Positions 33,616-42,426 of a stretch of 64,000 nt of DNA are shown here, in pieces. Origin of the DNA: an uncultured Bacteroidia bacterium (lineage in GTDB: Bacteria; Bacteroidota; Bacteroidia; Bacteroidales; UBA932); contig CACZZZ010000014.1 in NCBI GenBank assembly GCA_902785825.1, positions 1 to 64,000 on the forward strand, read 5' to 3'. The position numbers and the translations under genes were made by a program. The notes below the pieces were generated by a model. The model had not been told where the DNA came from and searched no databases. It worked only from the letters and a program-made list of their open reading frames with translations. Position 1 is the stretch's first letter, and each line of letters begins with the position of its first letter.

Positions 33616-36459
33616 TCATTTGGACACAATCTTAGTGGCGGAAGGAATATGATCCTGGCTCCGTCCAAGCGTCACTCCCTTTATCTCAATACCTTTCTTA
33701 ACAAAAAGAGTCTGGAGCAAGTTGTTGCCGGCATCGTCATCCATCGGAGAGCAGAACAGGCCTGTTATGTCATCCCCATTGGGTTCCTCAAAATGCGGGT
33801 TCTGACTAACATCAAGGGATGTTAGACGATTATTACCGCATGTCATCCAGCGAAGTAAAGGACATGAGGACACATCCAACGCCACAAGTGCGTTCGAAGA
33901 GCAATCAAGTTCCTGAAGAGCATGGTTATTGGACAAGTTCAAATCAGACAACTTGTTATCATCGCAATAAAGCCCCCATAGCGCTTGATTTGAAGACACA
34001 TCAAGTCTCGTAATGGAATTATGGGAACATCTTAAATCCCAAAGATCAGGATTATGCGAGACATCAAGATCGGACAGCCCGGCATATTCACAGAACAGCT
34101 TACGGAGCCACCTGTTATTCGATAAATCAATACTATTCAACGGGTTCCCCGCCACATACGCCTCTTCAAGCGAAGGGACGCTCTTGAAATCAAGGGAAGT
34201 TATTGAGTTCCAGCTGCATTCAAGATACTCCAGGTTCTTCATCACCGAGAGATCGAGCGAGGAGAGTCCGCAGGAAACGCAAACCAATCTCTTCAGGCCG
34301 GAAAGACCGGAGATATCCAACGAACCCAATGGATTCTCTGAGACAGCCAGAGACTTCAGGTTCTTAAGACCAGACAAGTCCATGGAATGCAGATCACAAC
34401 TGATCCTCTCATATTCCTCAAGAAGATGGACCGCTGAAAGATCCGGATCGACATTCGGGCACCAACTGACTTTAAGCACCTTAAGCTTTGGATTATTCTT
34501 TAGGTCCGAAAGGCTTGACGCAGCCGCGTCGACATTCAGTTCCTCAAGATTTGGACTACCGGAGACATCGATCCCCTGTAGCCTTCCATGCTGGTCATGA
34601 CTGACATCCAGCCAACGCAGATTCGGCAGATTTGAAAATTCCGGCATCTCTCCATGTCCATGAGAGAAACTGATTCTTTCCAATAAGGGACATGCGCTAA
34701 TGTCAGGATACTTGATCCAGCACATGGCGAGATACAGTTCCTCAAGTTCTGGATTATTCGACAAATCCAATGTCCCGGTACCATTCTCCCCTATCCCGCT
34801 GTTGTGCGTTAGTTCCAAAACTCTCAGTTTATGATTATGTGTGACATCGACATATCTCAGCGTCCCGATAGGTCCAATGCAATCGTCCCAATGGTAATGC
34901 TTGCTGAGATAATAATGCTCCCGCGCGAGGACGGTTGTTCCTATCCAATTTCCAGGGCATCTGAGAACTTCCAGGTTCGGCATGAACTCGATTCCCTTCA
35001 AGGAAACGATGTTAAGCTCGTCGGAACAGACATATATCTCTCGAATATCTTCCGCTTCCACCATAGAGATTTCCCCATCCCTATCATTGTCGTAACGTCC
35101 TAACAGCCAAGCCTTGAAACCATCGTCAGGAATAATTACGGTACCGGCCTTGATTGGTACGATTTGGGTGTCTTCCGGAATATTCTTAGTGGAACGATTG
35201 ACGGTCACACCCTGGATCACTTGATCTTCCGAGACATACAGTCTTTTCAGGATATTCGTACCCGAAGTGCCGGTCATCGGGGAACATTCTAGAGTCTCGA
35301 GTTTAGGCAACATGCTGACATTCAGATCTTCCAGCTGACAATCCCAGCATTTCAACTCATGGAGTTTAACACATGGTGAAAGATCCAGCTCCTTAATCGG
35401 AGAATTCTGACAATTAAGCAGCTCAAGATTCGGATTACGGGACAGGTCGAGTTTAGAGATGTCTGTATCATAAGTGCCGAGCCAAACTAGCATTGGATTG
35501 CCGCTCAGATCTAACTCCTTGATTCTCAAATCACCGACATTGAGAACCCCGAGCCTCGGACACTTGGAAACATCGATGGAAGTGATCGGGTTGCTTCCGC
35601 ACTCGAGAGTATGCAATAAAGGGGTGTTTGAAAAATCAAGAGAACCTACGTTATTGACCCACATCCGGAGGAGCATAAGCCTTGGAACCGCTGAAAGATC
35701 AATTGTTTCCAGAAGATTATATGAGCATAGGATCTCCTCCAGGAAAGGATTGTCGGATATGTCCAGCGAACGGAGCATGTTCTTGTCGCAAGCCAGGTAA
35801 CGGAGCTTACGGTTGGAACTGACATCCAAGGAATCCAGAAGACCAGGATGGCCTATATCGTCATATTCATTGACAGCGGCACCTCGACAGAGGAGCGAGT
35901 CGAGGTTCTTGAAATGCTCGATTCCCTTCATCGAGGAAATCTTATCCGTCACGACATCGATCTTGCGGATTATGAGGGCCTCATCTTCAGACAACGCGCC
36001 ATCACCATCGACATCGAAGTTTTCCAGAACATAGCGTTTGAAATACGGGTCGGGAATATTTATGCCGACCGGCTCTTCGGCAGGACCAGGAACCGGGGTG
36101 ACAGGCTTTGGAAAAGTAAAGGTACTGGTCTGTGACCGGATTTCCGAGTCGCCAGCCCTGGCAAAAGCATACCATTCATATTCCTTTCCCTGGATAAGGC
36201 CAGCGATAGTAGAGCTAAAGGAAGTGGTTGATAATTCAGAAATTACGGTTTTCTTTTCGTCTCCTTCCGCCCAGAATACAAACCCGCAGGTCTCAGCTCT
36301 GGGCGATGACAACGCACATTCCAGGCTAACAGATGAGCCATTCACTTTCGCCTCTGCCGAGACAATCTCGGGAGCCAGAAATCCCTCGCTCTCCTTTTCC
36401 GGCTCGCAGGAGAAAAGAAGGAACAATAGCAAAAGGGATATGACACGCCACGGCTTCAT
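33616..36459 (-). CDS. large leucine-rich-repeat lipoprotein
   Basis: A 947-residue surface protein candidate. The lipobox LLLFLLFSC places the acylated Cys at residue 18. A fibronectin-like domain (about 28-115) precedes two internalin-like LRR blocks built on LxxLxCSxNxLxSLDLSxNP repeats of about 20-22 residues. Each block is introduced by an acidic EF-hand-like loop: DVDGDGALSEDE at 149-160 and NDRDGEISMVE near 455. Likely surface-exposed and involved in adhesion or binding; no partner is visible. It stands alone between a divergent tRNA terminator and a gene of unknown role. Confidence 0.85.
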   Translation of the reverse strand: MKPWRVISLLLLFLLFSCEPEKESEGFLAPEIVSAEAKVNGSSVSLECALSSPRAETCGFVFWAEGDEKKTVISELSTTSFSSTIAGLIQGKEYEWYAFARAGDSEIRSQTSTFTFPKPVTPVPGPAEEPVGINIPDPYFKRYVLENFDVDGDGALSEDEALIIRKIDVVTDKISSMKGIEHFKNLDSLLCRGAAVNEYDDIGHPGLLDSLDVSSNRKLRYLACDKNMLRSLDISDNPFLEEILCSYNLLETIDLSAVPRLMLLRMWVNNVGSLDFSNTPLLHTLECGSNPITSIDVSKCPRLGVLNVGDLRIKELDLSGNPMLVWLGTYDTDISKLDLSRNPNLELLNCQNSPIKELDLSPCVKLHELKCWDCQLEDLNVSMLPKLETLECSPMTGTSGTNILKRLYVSEDQVIQGVTVNRSTKNIPEDTQIVPIKAGTVIIPDDGFKAWLLGRYDNDRDGEISMVEAEDIREIYVCSDELNIVSLKGIEFMPNLEVLRCPGNWIGTTVLAREHYYLSKHYHWDDCIGPIGTLRYVDVTHNHKLRVLELTHNSGIGENGTGTLDLSNNPELEELYLAMCWIKYPDISACPLLERISFSHGHGEMPEFSNLPNLRWLDVSHDQHGRLQGIDVSGSPNLEELNVDAAASSLSDLKNNPKLKVLKVSWCPNVDPDLSAVHLLEEYERISCDLHSMDLSGLKNLKSLAVSENPLGSLDISGLSGLKRLVCVSCGLSSLDLSVMKNLEYLECSWNSITSLDFKSVPSLEEAYVAGNPLNSIDLSNNRWLRKLFCEYAGLSDLDVSHNPDLWDLRCSHNSITRLDVSSNQALWGLYCDDNKLSDLNLSNNHALQELDCSSNALVALDVSSCPLLRWMTCGNNRLTSLDVSQNPHFEEPNGDDITGLFCSPMDDDAGNNLLQTLFVKKGIEIKGVTLGRSQDHIPSATKIVSK

Positions 36460-36480
36460 CCTTACAAAAATAAGAAAAAA

Positions 36481-36505
36481 CGGTCAGAAACTCTGACCGT
36501 TTTTC
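36481..36505 (-). terminator. terminator after tRNA-Pro
   Basis: CGGTCAGA/TCTGACCG hairpin with A/T-runs on both sides, so it may serve both directions. It closes the leftward tRNA-Glu, rpsT, tRNA-Pro unit and lies 20 bases before the LRR gene start. Confidence 0.75.
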
Positions 36506-36510
36506 TATTT

Positions 36511-36587
36511 TGGTCGGGATGATCCGACTCGAACGGACGACCCCTACGTCCCGAACGTAGTGCGCTAGCCAACTGCGCTACATCCCG
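36511..36587 (-). tRNA. tRNA-Pro (CGG)
   Basis: A full cloverleaf: acceptor CGGGATG/CATCCCG, D-arm GCGC/GCGC, anticodon stem CTACG/CGTAG around TTCGGGA (anticodon CGG), TTCGAGT loop and an encoded CCA end. The damaged rpsT frame reads into its 5' part. Confidence 0.95.
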
Positions 36588-36810
36588 ATTGCTCCTTATG
36601 CGAGCTTGTTGATGTAGACATGACACCGATCTTCGCGAGTTTGTCGATCATGGCGTACACCTTGGGAGCTCCCTCTTCGGCGGTCTTCTTGTCTGTCGTA
36701 TTCCTTATAGCGCGGATCGCGTTCCGCGTCGACTTCGCATAATACTTATTATGCAGTCTGCGCCTTTCGCTCTGGCGATTGGCTTTTTTTGCTGATGCGT
36801 GGTTTGCCAT
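36565..36810 (-). CDS. rpsT: 30S ribosomal protein S20 with an altered C-terminus
   Basis: The N-terminal 62 residues (MANHASAKKANRQSERRRLH..., DKLAKIGV) are normal S20. The expected last helices are then missing: the frame continues MSTSTSSHKEQSGCSAVG and stops inside the tRNA-Pro gene. In another frame just downstream the usual S20 ending survives (VYINKLA, stop at 36596-36598). A deletion of 3n+1 bases around 36625 explains this. It may be a real truncation or a sequence error. Co-transcribed with the tRNAs on both sides. Confidence 0.85.
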   Translation of the reverse strand: MANHASAKKANRQSERRRLHNKYYAKSTRNAIRAIRNTTDKKTAEEGAPKVYAMIDKLAKIGVMSTSTSSHKEQSGCSAVG

Positions 36811-36831
36811 TGTTTTTATTTTTTAATATTT

Positions 36832-36906
36832 TGGTAGTGGGTAGGAGAATCGAACTCCTATTGCGGGAATGAAAATCCCGAGTACTAACCGTTATACGAA
36901 CCCACC
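36832..36906 (-). tRNA. tRNA-Glu (TTC)
   Basis: Cloverleaf with anticodon stem CGGGA/TCCCG around TTTTCAT (anticodon TTC), the tRNA-Glu-like D-arm TCGTATAACGGTTAGTAC, TTCGATT loop and encoded CCA. The acceptor closes with one G-U pair. Confidence 0.93.
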
Positions 36907-36944
36907 AGGATCCCAAATTAAACGCGATGCGCCAAATTGGGTTG

Positions 36945-36975
36945 CAAATATAGAGATTATTTTCGAGCCTTCAAA
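36945..36975 (-). promoter_or_regulatory. promoter of the tRNA-Glu, rpsT, tRNA-Pro unit
   Basis: Leftward TTTG (complement at 36972-36975), 19 nt, TATATTTG (complement at 36945-36952). A perfect consensus match. Confidence 0.75.
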
Positions 36976-36981
36976 ATAAAT

Positions 36982-37977
36982 TTACTCCTTATCCCACTCG
37001 AAAGAATAGAGAAGAGACTCGACCTGACGAAGATACTGCCGTTTGTCATATTTCGCCGCATATACCCACGCCTCGAGGACTATAATTTCCTTACCATCCT
37101 TGCTGTAGAATGAGTGGGAAACGAAAGGCCCTCCCATGAAGTCGTTGTAAACCTCCCAGAGTCCCCGAGTCTCGGCAAACTCCATGTCGTGGTACTTCAG
37201 GAACTTGACCCCGGGCGTGATGAACTGGCTGGTGATCATGTAGGTGTTGTCAAACATTCCGGGGACATATTTCTGAAGGAAAGCGTCCCTGTGAGCGATA
37301 ATACGCTCCTCAGTGAAAGGCTGATCCTCGGTGGCGGGATACTTATAGATAAAGACACCCTGAGTGGTGTACTGCTTCTCATCGGCGATCCAGATGAAAT
37401 CATCCGCGACTTTCTTGAGATTGTACCCGGTCGGGAAATGGACTTTGCCGCCGATCATCTGATCGACCACCTCGGCAAGCTTGGCCTCCTCATAAAGGAG
37501 AGTATTGGCTATCACCCTGTTTCGCTCCGCCTGCTCGATCGCCCCGGTGATATTCTCACCATTGTTCCGAAGGACCACGATGGCGGAATCCGGAGTGGAG
37601 GCGTTGACTTGGACTACACACTGAGGTTTGGCCCAGACATTAGTACGGTAGATGACTCCCTGCTTCTGGACGGTTGTGTCCACATTGAATATGACAATAT
37701 TCCTATGATATTTGAACATGTCCGTAAAGGAACCAGGGGCGAGGTTGACAAGGGAATATAGAGGCTCCCTCTGGGGCAGGAACTCGCAGTCCCTCGAGAG
37801 AAGCCCCCTGATCTCGTTTCCAAGGTTGCCTTCCCATCCTTCCCTATCGACGACGACAATGACCTCACCGGCCTTTCCGCTGACATTGGGAAGCAGGGCT
37901 TTCCCGTTGCTGCCGCAGGACACCATGGCAGCGACCGCAGTTACCGCCGCTGCCACATATCCGAAAATCCTATTCAT
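36982..37977 (-). CDS. DUF4837 family lipoprotein
   Basis: A 331-residue envelope lipoprotein (lipobox in AVAAMVSCGS) of the Bacteroidetes family DUF4837. The family has no established role that I know of. Conserved-looking segments include GKAGEVIVVVDREGWEG near 35 and RGLWEVYNDFMGGPFVSH near 260. The start is the ATG at 37977 (MNRIFGYV), which follows a promoter at 38009-38040; the nine-residue upstream extension would lie near the transcription start. Confidence 0.82.
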   Translation of the reverse strand: MNRIFGYVAAAVTAVAAMVSCGSNGKALLPNVSGKAGEVIVVVDREGWEGNLGNEIRGLLSRDCEFLPQREPLYSLVNLAPGSFTDMFKYHRNIVIFNVDTTVQKQGVIYRTNVWAKPQCVVQVNASTPDSAIVVLRNNGENITGAIEQAERNRVIANTLLYEEAKLAEVVDQMIGGKVHFPTGYNLKKVADDFIWIADEKQYTTQGVFIYKYPATEDQPFTEERIIAHRDAFLQKYVPGMFDNTYMITSQFITPGVKFLKYHDMEFAETRGLWEVYNDFMGGPFVSHSFYSKDGKEIIVLEAWVYAAKYDKRQYLRQVESLLYSFEWDKE

Positions 37978-38008
37978 AACTTTATAATTAAAACACTTTT
38001 TCACGATG

Positions 38009-38040
38009 CAAAGTTACGACGGATTGTTGGATATCGCCAA
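38009..38040 (-). promoter_or_regulatory. promoter for the DUF4837 gene
   Basis: Leftward TTTGG near 38037-38041, about 21 nt, TAACTTTG (complement at 38009-38016). The rest of 37978-38116 shows nothing else. Confidence 0.5.
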
Positions 38041-38116
38041 ATATCAGGCCCTGAAAAATCTCTCGCCACGCACCGTTACATCAATGATTATCAATAACTT
38101 CCAAAACTTCAATCTC

Positions 38117-38617
38117 TCACTTGGCATTGGGGTCTATGCCGCGGTGCCAGAAACGGGATGTGATGTCGGTAAGACGGTAATCGGGTTTGGCGGAAGTGTC
38201 GTGGGTGACTTTGTAAAGACGCTGGTTGGTAGTCGGGGAATTCAGCGGACCGAAATGCTCGATATAAGGCCCGACCTTGACATAGTCGAAAGTCATGTAA
38301 AGAGCCTTCTCAACATCGCGGCGACCGGAATAAAGAGCCGGCGAGAGGCCGATCTCACGCACATGGTCAGCCAAGGCGATAAGAGCCTCCGGATCATTCC
38401 CCTCTCCGAGGAACAAGAAGCAATTCACACCGTAATTGTCGGCGACAAGCTTGTCAATAATCTCATTGGTAAGTTCCTCACCGACATCTTCCTTCAAAAA
38501 TGGGGAGTGGCACCCAACGCAATTACCTTGGCAGTTGCTGATGTCAACCGCCAAGGTAACCCTGTCAGGTATCTCCTCAATGACCACTGAGGTCATCTGG
38601 GGGACATATTTAATCAT
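38117..38617 (-). CDS. nrdG: anaerobic ribonucleotide reductase activating protein
   Basis: A radical SAM activase of 166 residues that installs the glycyl radical on NrdD. The cluster-binding motif is CQGNCVGC near residue 29; FLGEGNDPEALIAL is the glycine-rich SAM segment. Its start overlaps the nrdD stop by four bases, indicating translational coupling. Confidence 0.94.
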   Translation of the reverse strand: MIKYVPQMTSVVIEEIPDRVTLAVDISNCQGNCVGCHSPFLKEDVGEELTNEIIDKLVADNYGVNCFLFLGEGNDPEALIALADHVREIGLSPALYSGRRDVEKALYMTFDYVKVGPYIEHFGPLNSPTTNQRLYKVTHDTSAKPDYRLTDITSRFWHRGIDPNAK

Positions 38618-40863
38618 ATTTTCGTCTTCTCGACGTAAACAGGAGCCGAGGCCTTGACAGTCTCCCTCGCTCCCTCATGGATGTAAAAACGGTGCGCCGC
38701 CTCTTCCTGACGCATCTCGCTGAACGACGAGACCCTCTTGAGGTAACCGATAACCCTGGTCAGATAATCAAGGTTGTGGCTTCCGCACTTCGGACAGACC
38801 TCGAGGGTGTCCTTGCTGATGTACCCGCAGTCATTGCAGACCGTGTTGCGGCAGTTGAATGTGAAGTAGTTGGTGCCGTAGTGGGCGGCGGTCTTCAGAA
38901 GCTGCCTGTACTGGTCCTTGGAAAGGTGCTCAGCGACGTTCATGTGGAGTGCCGAACCTCCGTCAAGATGCTTGACATAGTCGTTGCCATGGAGCTTGAA
39001 CTTGTCGATCATCGAGAGGGTGTCGTCCTCGGGATTGTAGAAGTACGAGCTGTACATGTTGTGCTTGGGAGACACATAGTAGCCGTCCTTCTGGTCCCAC
39101 TTGTAGTTCTTCCCGGAAAGGTTCTCGCCAGGGACAAACTCGGTGTTGAACATCGCGTCCGGAGTCTTGTCCTTGCGGTTGGAGCGGTTGATGGTCTCGA
39201 GGATCGTGTCCACGAACTCGTTGTACTCGGGGTTCGGGCTGATCGTCAGGCCAAGGAACTCAGCCGCGTCGGTAAGACCGTTGACTCCGACCGTCAGGTA
39301 CTGACGCCTCATGTCGATGAAGCCGGCCTGATACACGTCCAGCATGCGGGCCTTCAGGAAGTCCTTGATGATCTCGTTGAAGGCGGTCTGGTACTTGTGG
39401 ACCCTCTCAGTCTCCTCGGTCACTGCGGCGCGGATGTACTCGTAGAGCTGGTTCTTGTCGTAGTCACCTCTGCTGAGAGCCTTGCCACCCTGCATCATCA
39501 CACCCTTCTTCTCGAGGAGATAGCGTCTCGCGGCATCTTGGATCAACCTGTTGAGGTTGATAGTCATCACGGACTTGGAGCCGGTCGATACCGAGGCGGT
39601 ACCCATCGAATACTGGTGCGTGGTGTGGTTGTGGGAGGAATCTGACTTGTCGAGATCGGTCAGGGAGTTGCGCAGACGGCAGCAGCTAGCGAGGCTGTCC
39701 GGGCTGTCGGACAGGTAGCAGAAGAAGCTGTGTCCCTTGGACCACATCTCAGCGGTGAAGTCAGCGTACTCGGGATCGGCGAAATCATCGGCTCCGTCAG
39801 TCAGCAATGCCATGGTCTCGACGGGGAAAGTCAGGATGTAGTGGTTCCTTTCCTCGTTGAACCAGTTCATGAAGTGCTTCTGGAGCCATGAGAGCGTCTC
39901 CCACTTGGGAGCGCTGCCGTCCGGGAAACGGAAGTCGCCGAAAACGCCGCGGAAGTAGGGCTCGTCAAAGTAACTGATGTTCCAGAACACGGTCTGGTAA
40001 CCGCGGTTGCCGGCGGGCATATTCATGGAATGCACCACCTGCTGGAAATAGTTGTCGATAACCTTGACGAGGGTCCTCTTCTTGACGTTCATCTCGACAA
40101 CATCCTCGAGATGCTCGATGTAGTCGTCGCCATAGTCCTTGCGGATGAAATAGTCGAGATACATCAGGAACTCGGGAGTGGCCACAGCGCCCATGAACTG
40201 GGAGGAGATGGAATACACGAGGTTGATGAACTCGCCGCAGAACGACTTGAGGTCAGTCGGGGCAATGGAGACGCCACCGAGGTTGCGCAGACCGTCGGTA
40301 AGGAAAGGATACATCGTGATGGCCACACAGTAAGGGTAGCCTGGAGTGCCGCTCTCGTCGTGCTTGTAAAGGACATGGCTCTCAAGATCCTTGATGTACT
40401 GGTTGGCGAGGCCACGCCCGTACAGGGACTTGATCTTGTCCTTCATGATGTAGCGGTTCTGCTTGATGTTGTTCTCCTTGTAAAGCTCCTGGCCAAGCGT
40501 CACTATGTTCTTGCGGGTCACATTGGCGTTGGCGTCGAACTTCGACCCTGTGGCGGCGTTCGAGGCGGCGATATAGTCTTTGATGAAGTCCCTCTTCTTA
40601 CGGAGGTCGAGACCGGCATCGAATTTCTCGATGTAGGCTACCGCCACCTTCTTGTTGATAGACATGAGGCTCTCCTCGACCTGCCTGCGGATCTCGCGGC
40701 TGGTGATCTTGTCGTAGATGTAGAGGTTCTCAGCGATAGAAACCACTACTGCCTCGGGGCACTCCTCGCCAGCCGTCTTGTAGGCCTCGCGAATGCCGCT
40801 CATCAATTTGACCTTGTCGTATTCCTCAAACGAACCGTTGGTCTTGCGTACAGTTACATCCAT
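38614..40863 (-). CDS. nrdD: anaerobic ribonucleoside-triphosphate reductase
   Basis: Class III enzyme making dNTPs from NTPs without oxygen. The 749-residue protein has an N-terminal ATP-cone (VRKTNGSFEEYDKVKLMSGI), the catalytic barrel, a C-terminal zinc site (CNDCGY...CPKCGSHN) and the glycyl-radical motif RVIGYLKR near residue 711. With nrdG it indicates an anaerobic lifestyle. The mRNA appears to begin with a strong hairpin (40919-40951). Confidence 0.96.
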   Translation of the reverse strand: MDVTVRKTNGSFEEYDKVKLMSGIREAYKTAGEECPEAVVVSIAENLYIYDKITSREIRRQVEESLMSINKKVAVAYIEKFDAGLDLRKKRDFIKDYIAASNAATGSKFDANANVTRKNIVTLGQELYKENNIKQNRYIMKDKIKSLYGRGLANQYIKDLESHVLYKHDESGTPGYPYCVAITMYPFLTDGLRNLGGVSIAPTDLKSFCGEFINLVYSISSQFMGAVATPEFLMYLDYFIRKDYGDDYIEHLEDVVEMNVKKRTLVKVIDNYFQQVVHSMNMPAGNRGYQTVFWNISYFDEPYFRGVFGDFRFPDGSAPKWETLSWLQKHFMNWFNEERNHYILTFPVETMALLTDGADDFADPEYADFTAEMWSKGHSFFCYLSDSPDSLASCCRLRNSLTDLDKSDSSHNHTTHQYSMGTASVSTGSKSVMTINLNRLIQDAARRYLLEKKGVMMQGGKALSRGDYDKNQLYEYIRAAVTEETERVHKYQTAFNEIIKDFLKARMLDVYQAGFIDMRRQYLTVGVNGLTDAAEFLGLTISPNPEYNEFVDTILETINRSNRKDKTPDAMFNTEFVPGENLSGKNYKWDQKDGYYVSPKHNMYSSYFYNPEDDTLSMIDKFKLHGNDYVKHLDGGSALHMNVAEHLSKDQYRQLLKTAAHYGTNYFTFNCRNTVCNDCGYISKDTLEVCPKCGSHNLDYLTRVIGYLKRVSSFSEMRQEEAAHRFYIHEGARETVKASAPVYVEKTKI

Positions 40864-40918
40864 GATATATATATTGAGTTGATTGATTTCTATAGGAAGT
40901 CTAGATCAAGTGGGTAAA

Positions 40919-40951
40919 GTTGTTCGGACCGCAGGCCGCGGTCCGAACAAC
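40919..40951 (-). promoter_or_regulatory. perfect hairpin at the 5' end of the nrdDG transcript
   Basis: GTTGTTCGGACCGC pairs with GCGGTCCGAACAAC over 14 bp with a five-base loop. It lies directly after the predicted transcription start. It could stabilise the mRNA, act as a regulator site, or terminate transcripts from the NCS2 gene to the right, though no T-run follows. Confidence 0.7.
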
Positions 40952-40957
40952 CGCTAA

Positions 40958-40965
40958 CAAATATA
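40958..40965 (-). promoter_or_regulatory. -7 element for nrdDG
   Basis: TATATTTG read leftward matches TAnnTTTG. A clear -33 TTTG is not visible at the usual spacing. The rest of 40966-41053 shows only a weak inverted repeat (CAACA/TGTTG near 41018). Confidence 0.45.
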
Positions 40966-41053
40966 ATAGATAAATCGTCCCTTGGGTTAAAGAAAATGCT
41001 AAAGTTATCAACAGGTACGTAACGTTGTTGTTAATTCGTTTACTACCAGCTGA

Positions 41054-42388
41054 TTACAGGAAAATATACTTTAACACGAACAAAATAGCCAGGACTATCA
41101 TGAACCAGCTGACTTTTTCCTTCTTCCCAGTACAAAGATTCAGAACGACATAGAATATGAGGCCGATCAGAATACCATGGGAAATGGAATATGTCATAGG
41201 CATGAGGATCATGGTCAGGTAAGCGGGAATAGCCTCGGAGAAATCGTCCAGAGGAATATCCTTGATAGGGCTGAGCATGAAAAGACCTACTATGACAAGA
41301 GCCGGGCAGACAGCCGATCCGGGGATAGCCGTGAAGATCGGAGCGAAGAAAAGGGCCAGGATGAAGCAACCGGCGGTGGCGGCGGCGGTGAGTCCGCTGC
41401 GACCTCCCTGGGCGACACCCGAGGCGCTCTCGACATAGGTCGTCACAGTGCTGGTACCGAGAGCGGCGCCGGTCATGGTGCCGATAGCGTCCGCGAGGAA
41501 AGCCTGGTTCAGGCGGACCGGCTTGCCTTTCTCATCAACCATGTCAGCCTTGGTGGTGACTCCCACGAGGGTACCGATGGTGTCGAACATGTCCACGAAG
41601 AGGAAGGTGAACACGACCACCAGCATGTCGAGACTGAGGACCTGGCTGAAGTCGAATTTGCAGAAGATCGGAGCGATGCTCGGAGGAGCGGAGATGAAAC
41701 CGCTGAGTTTGGTGATTCCCATGGGAATACCGATCAGAGCAGTAACAATGATACCGATCAAAAGGGCTCCGGGAATATTCAGAATCACAAGGATACCGGT
41801 GATTATCAATCCGATGACCGAGAGGAGGCCAGGGCCGCTGGTAAGGGTTCCGAGATCCACCAGAGTGGCGGGGCTGTCAACGACAATGCCGCCGCCCTTC
41901 AGGCCGATCAGCGCGATGAACAGACCAATACCGGCTCCGATCGCCTTTCGCATCGACATCGGAAGAGCGTTCACGATCGCTTCACGCACATTCGTCAAGG
42001 TAAGGATCACGAAAATGAGACCTTCGATGAGAACGGCGGTGAGGGCGAACTGCCAAGAATATCCCATGCCGAGGCACACTGAATAGCAGAAGAAGGCGTT
42101 GAGCCCCATTCCGGGAGCGAGGGCGAAAGGAAGCTTGGCGTAGAGCGCCATCACGAGGGTGGCGATAATGGAGGCGATCGCCGTGGTGGTGAACAAGGCA
42201 TTCTTGTCCATCCCGGTGTCAGCGAGGATGGAAGGGTTCACCGCCAGGATGTAGGACATGGCGAGGAATGTGGTGATTCCGGCCATAATCTCGGTCGAGA
42301 CCTTCATCTTGGACGGGTCAAACCCGAATAGTTTCGTCAACCAGCCCTTCTTCTCGGCAGGCTGGGACACAGTCTTAGTTTCAGCCAT
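41054..42388 (-). CDS. NCS2-family purine permease
   Basis: A 444-residue inner-membrane transporter of the AdeQ/PbuG (azaguanine-like) branch with about 12-14 membrane helices. Family marks include GMGLNAFFCYSVCLGMGYSW near residue 92, FLFVDMFDTIGTLVGV near 262 and the ESASGVAQGGRSGLTA segment near 325. It probably imports adenine, guanine or hypoxanthine with protons. It follows a Tsx-like porin gene and is near apt, which together make an uptake and salvage set. Confidence 0.92.
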   Translation of the reverse strand: MAETKTVSQPAEKKGWLTKLFGFDPSKMKVSTEIMAGITTFLAMSYILAVNPSILADTGMDKNALFTTTAIASIIATLVMALYAKLPFALAPGMGLNAFFCYSVCLGMGYSWQFALTAVLIEGLIFVILTLTNVREAIVNALPMSMRKAIGAGIGLFIALIGLKGGGIVVDSPATLVDLGTLTSGPGLLSVIGLIITGILVILNIPGALLIGIIVTALIGIPMGITKLSGFISAPPSIAPIFCKFDFSQVLSLDMLVVVFTFLFVDMFDTIGTLVGVTTKADMVDEKGKPVRLNQAFLADAIGTMTGAALGTSTVTTYVESASGVAQGGRSGLTAAATAGCFILALFFAPIFTAIPGSAVCPALVIVGLFMLSPIKDIPLDDFSEAIPAYLTMILMPMTYSISHGILIGLIFYVVLNLCTGKKEKVSWFMIVLAILFVLKYIFL

Positions 42389-42426
42389 GTGTTATTACTG
42401 TGATTAGAGTGTGGTGCCTTGTGTGA

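Noticed and set aside
33900..36000. Possible CRISPR-like or tandem repeat array
   Set aside because: The regular periodicity comes from LRR codons. Units are degenerate and there are no identical repeats with unique spacers.
38006..38590. Plus-strand frame MQSYDGLLDIAKYQ... over nrdG
   Set aside because: It is antisense to nrdG, which has a radical SAM motif and is coupled to nrdD. The promoter at 38009-38040 also lies within it.
38677..40917. Long plus-strand frames opposite nrdD
   Set aside because: Valine/glutamate-rich antisense shadows; the minus-strand nrdD has the glycyl-radical and zinc motifs.
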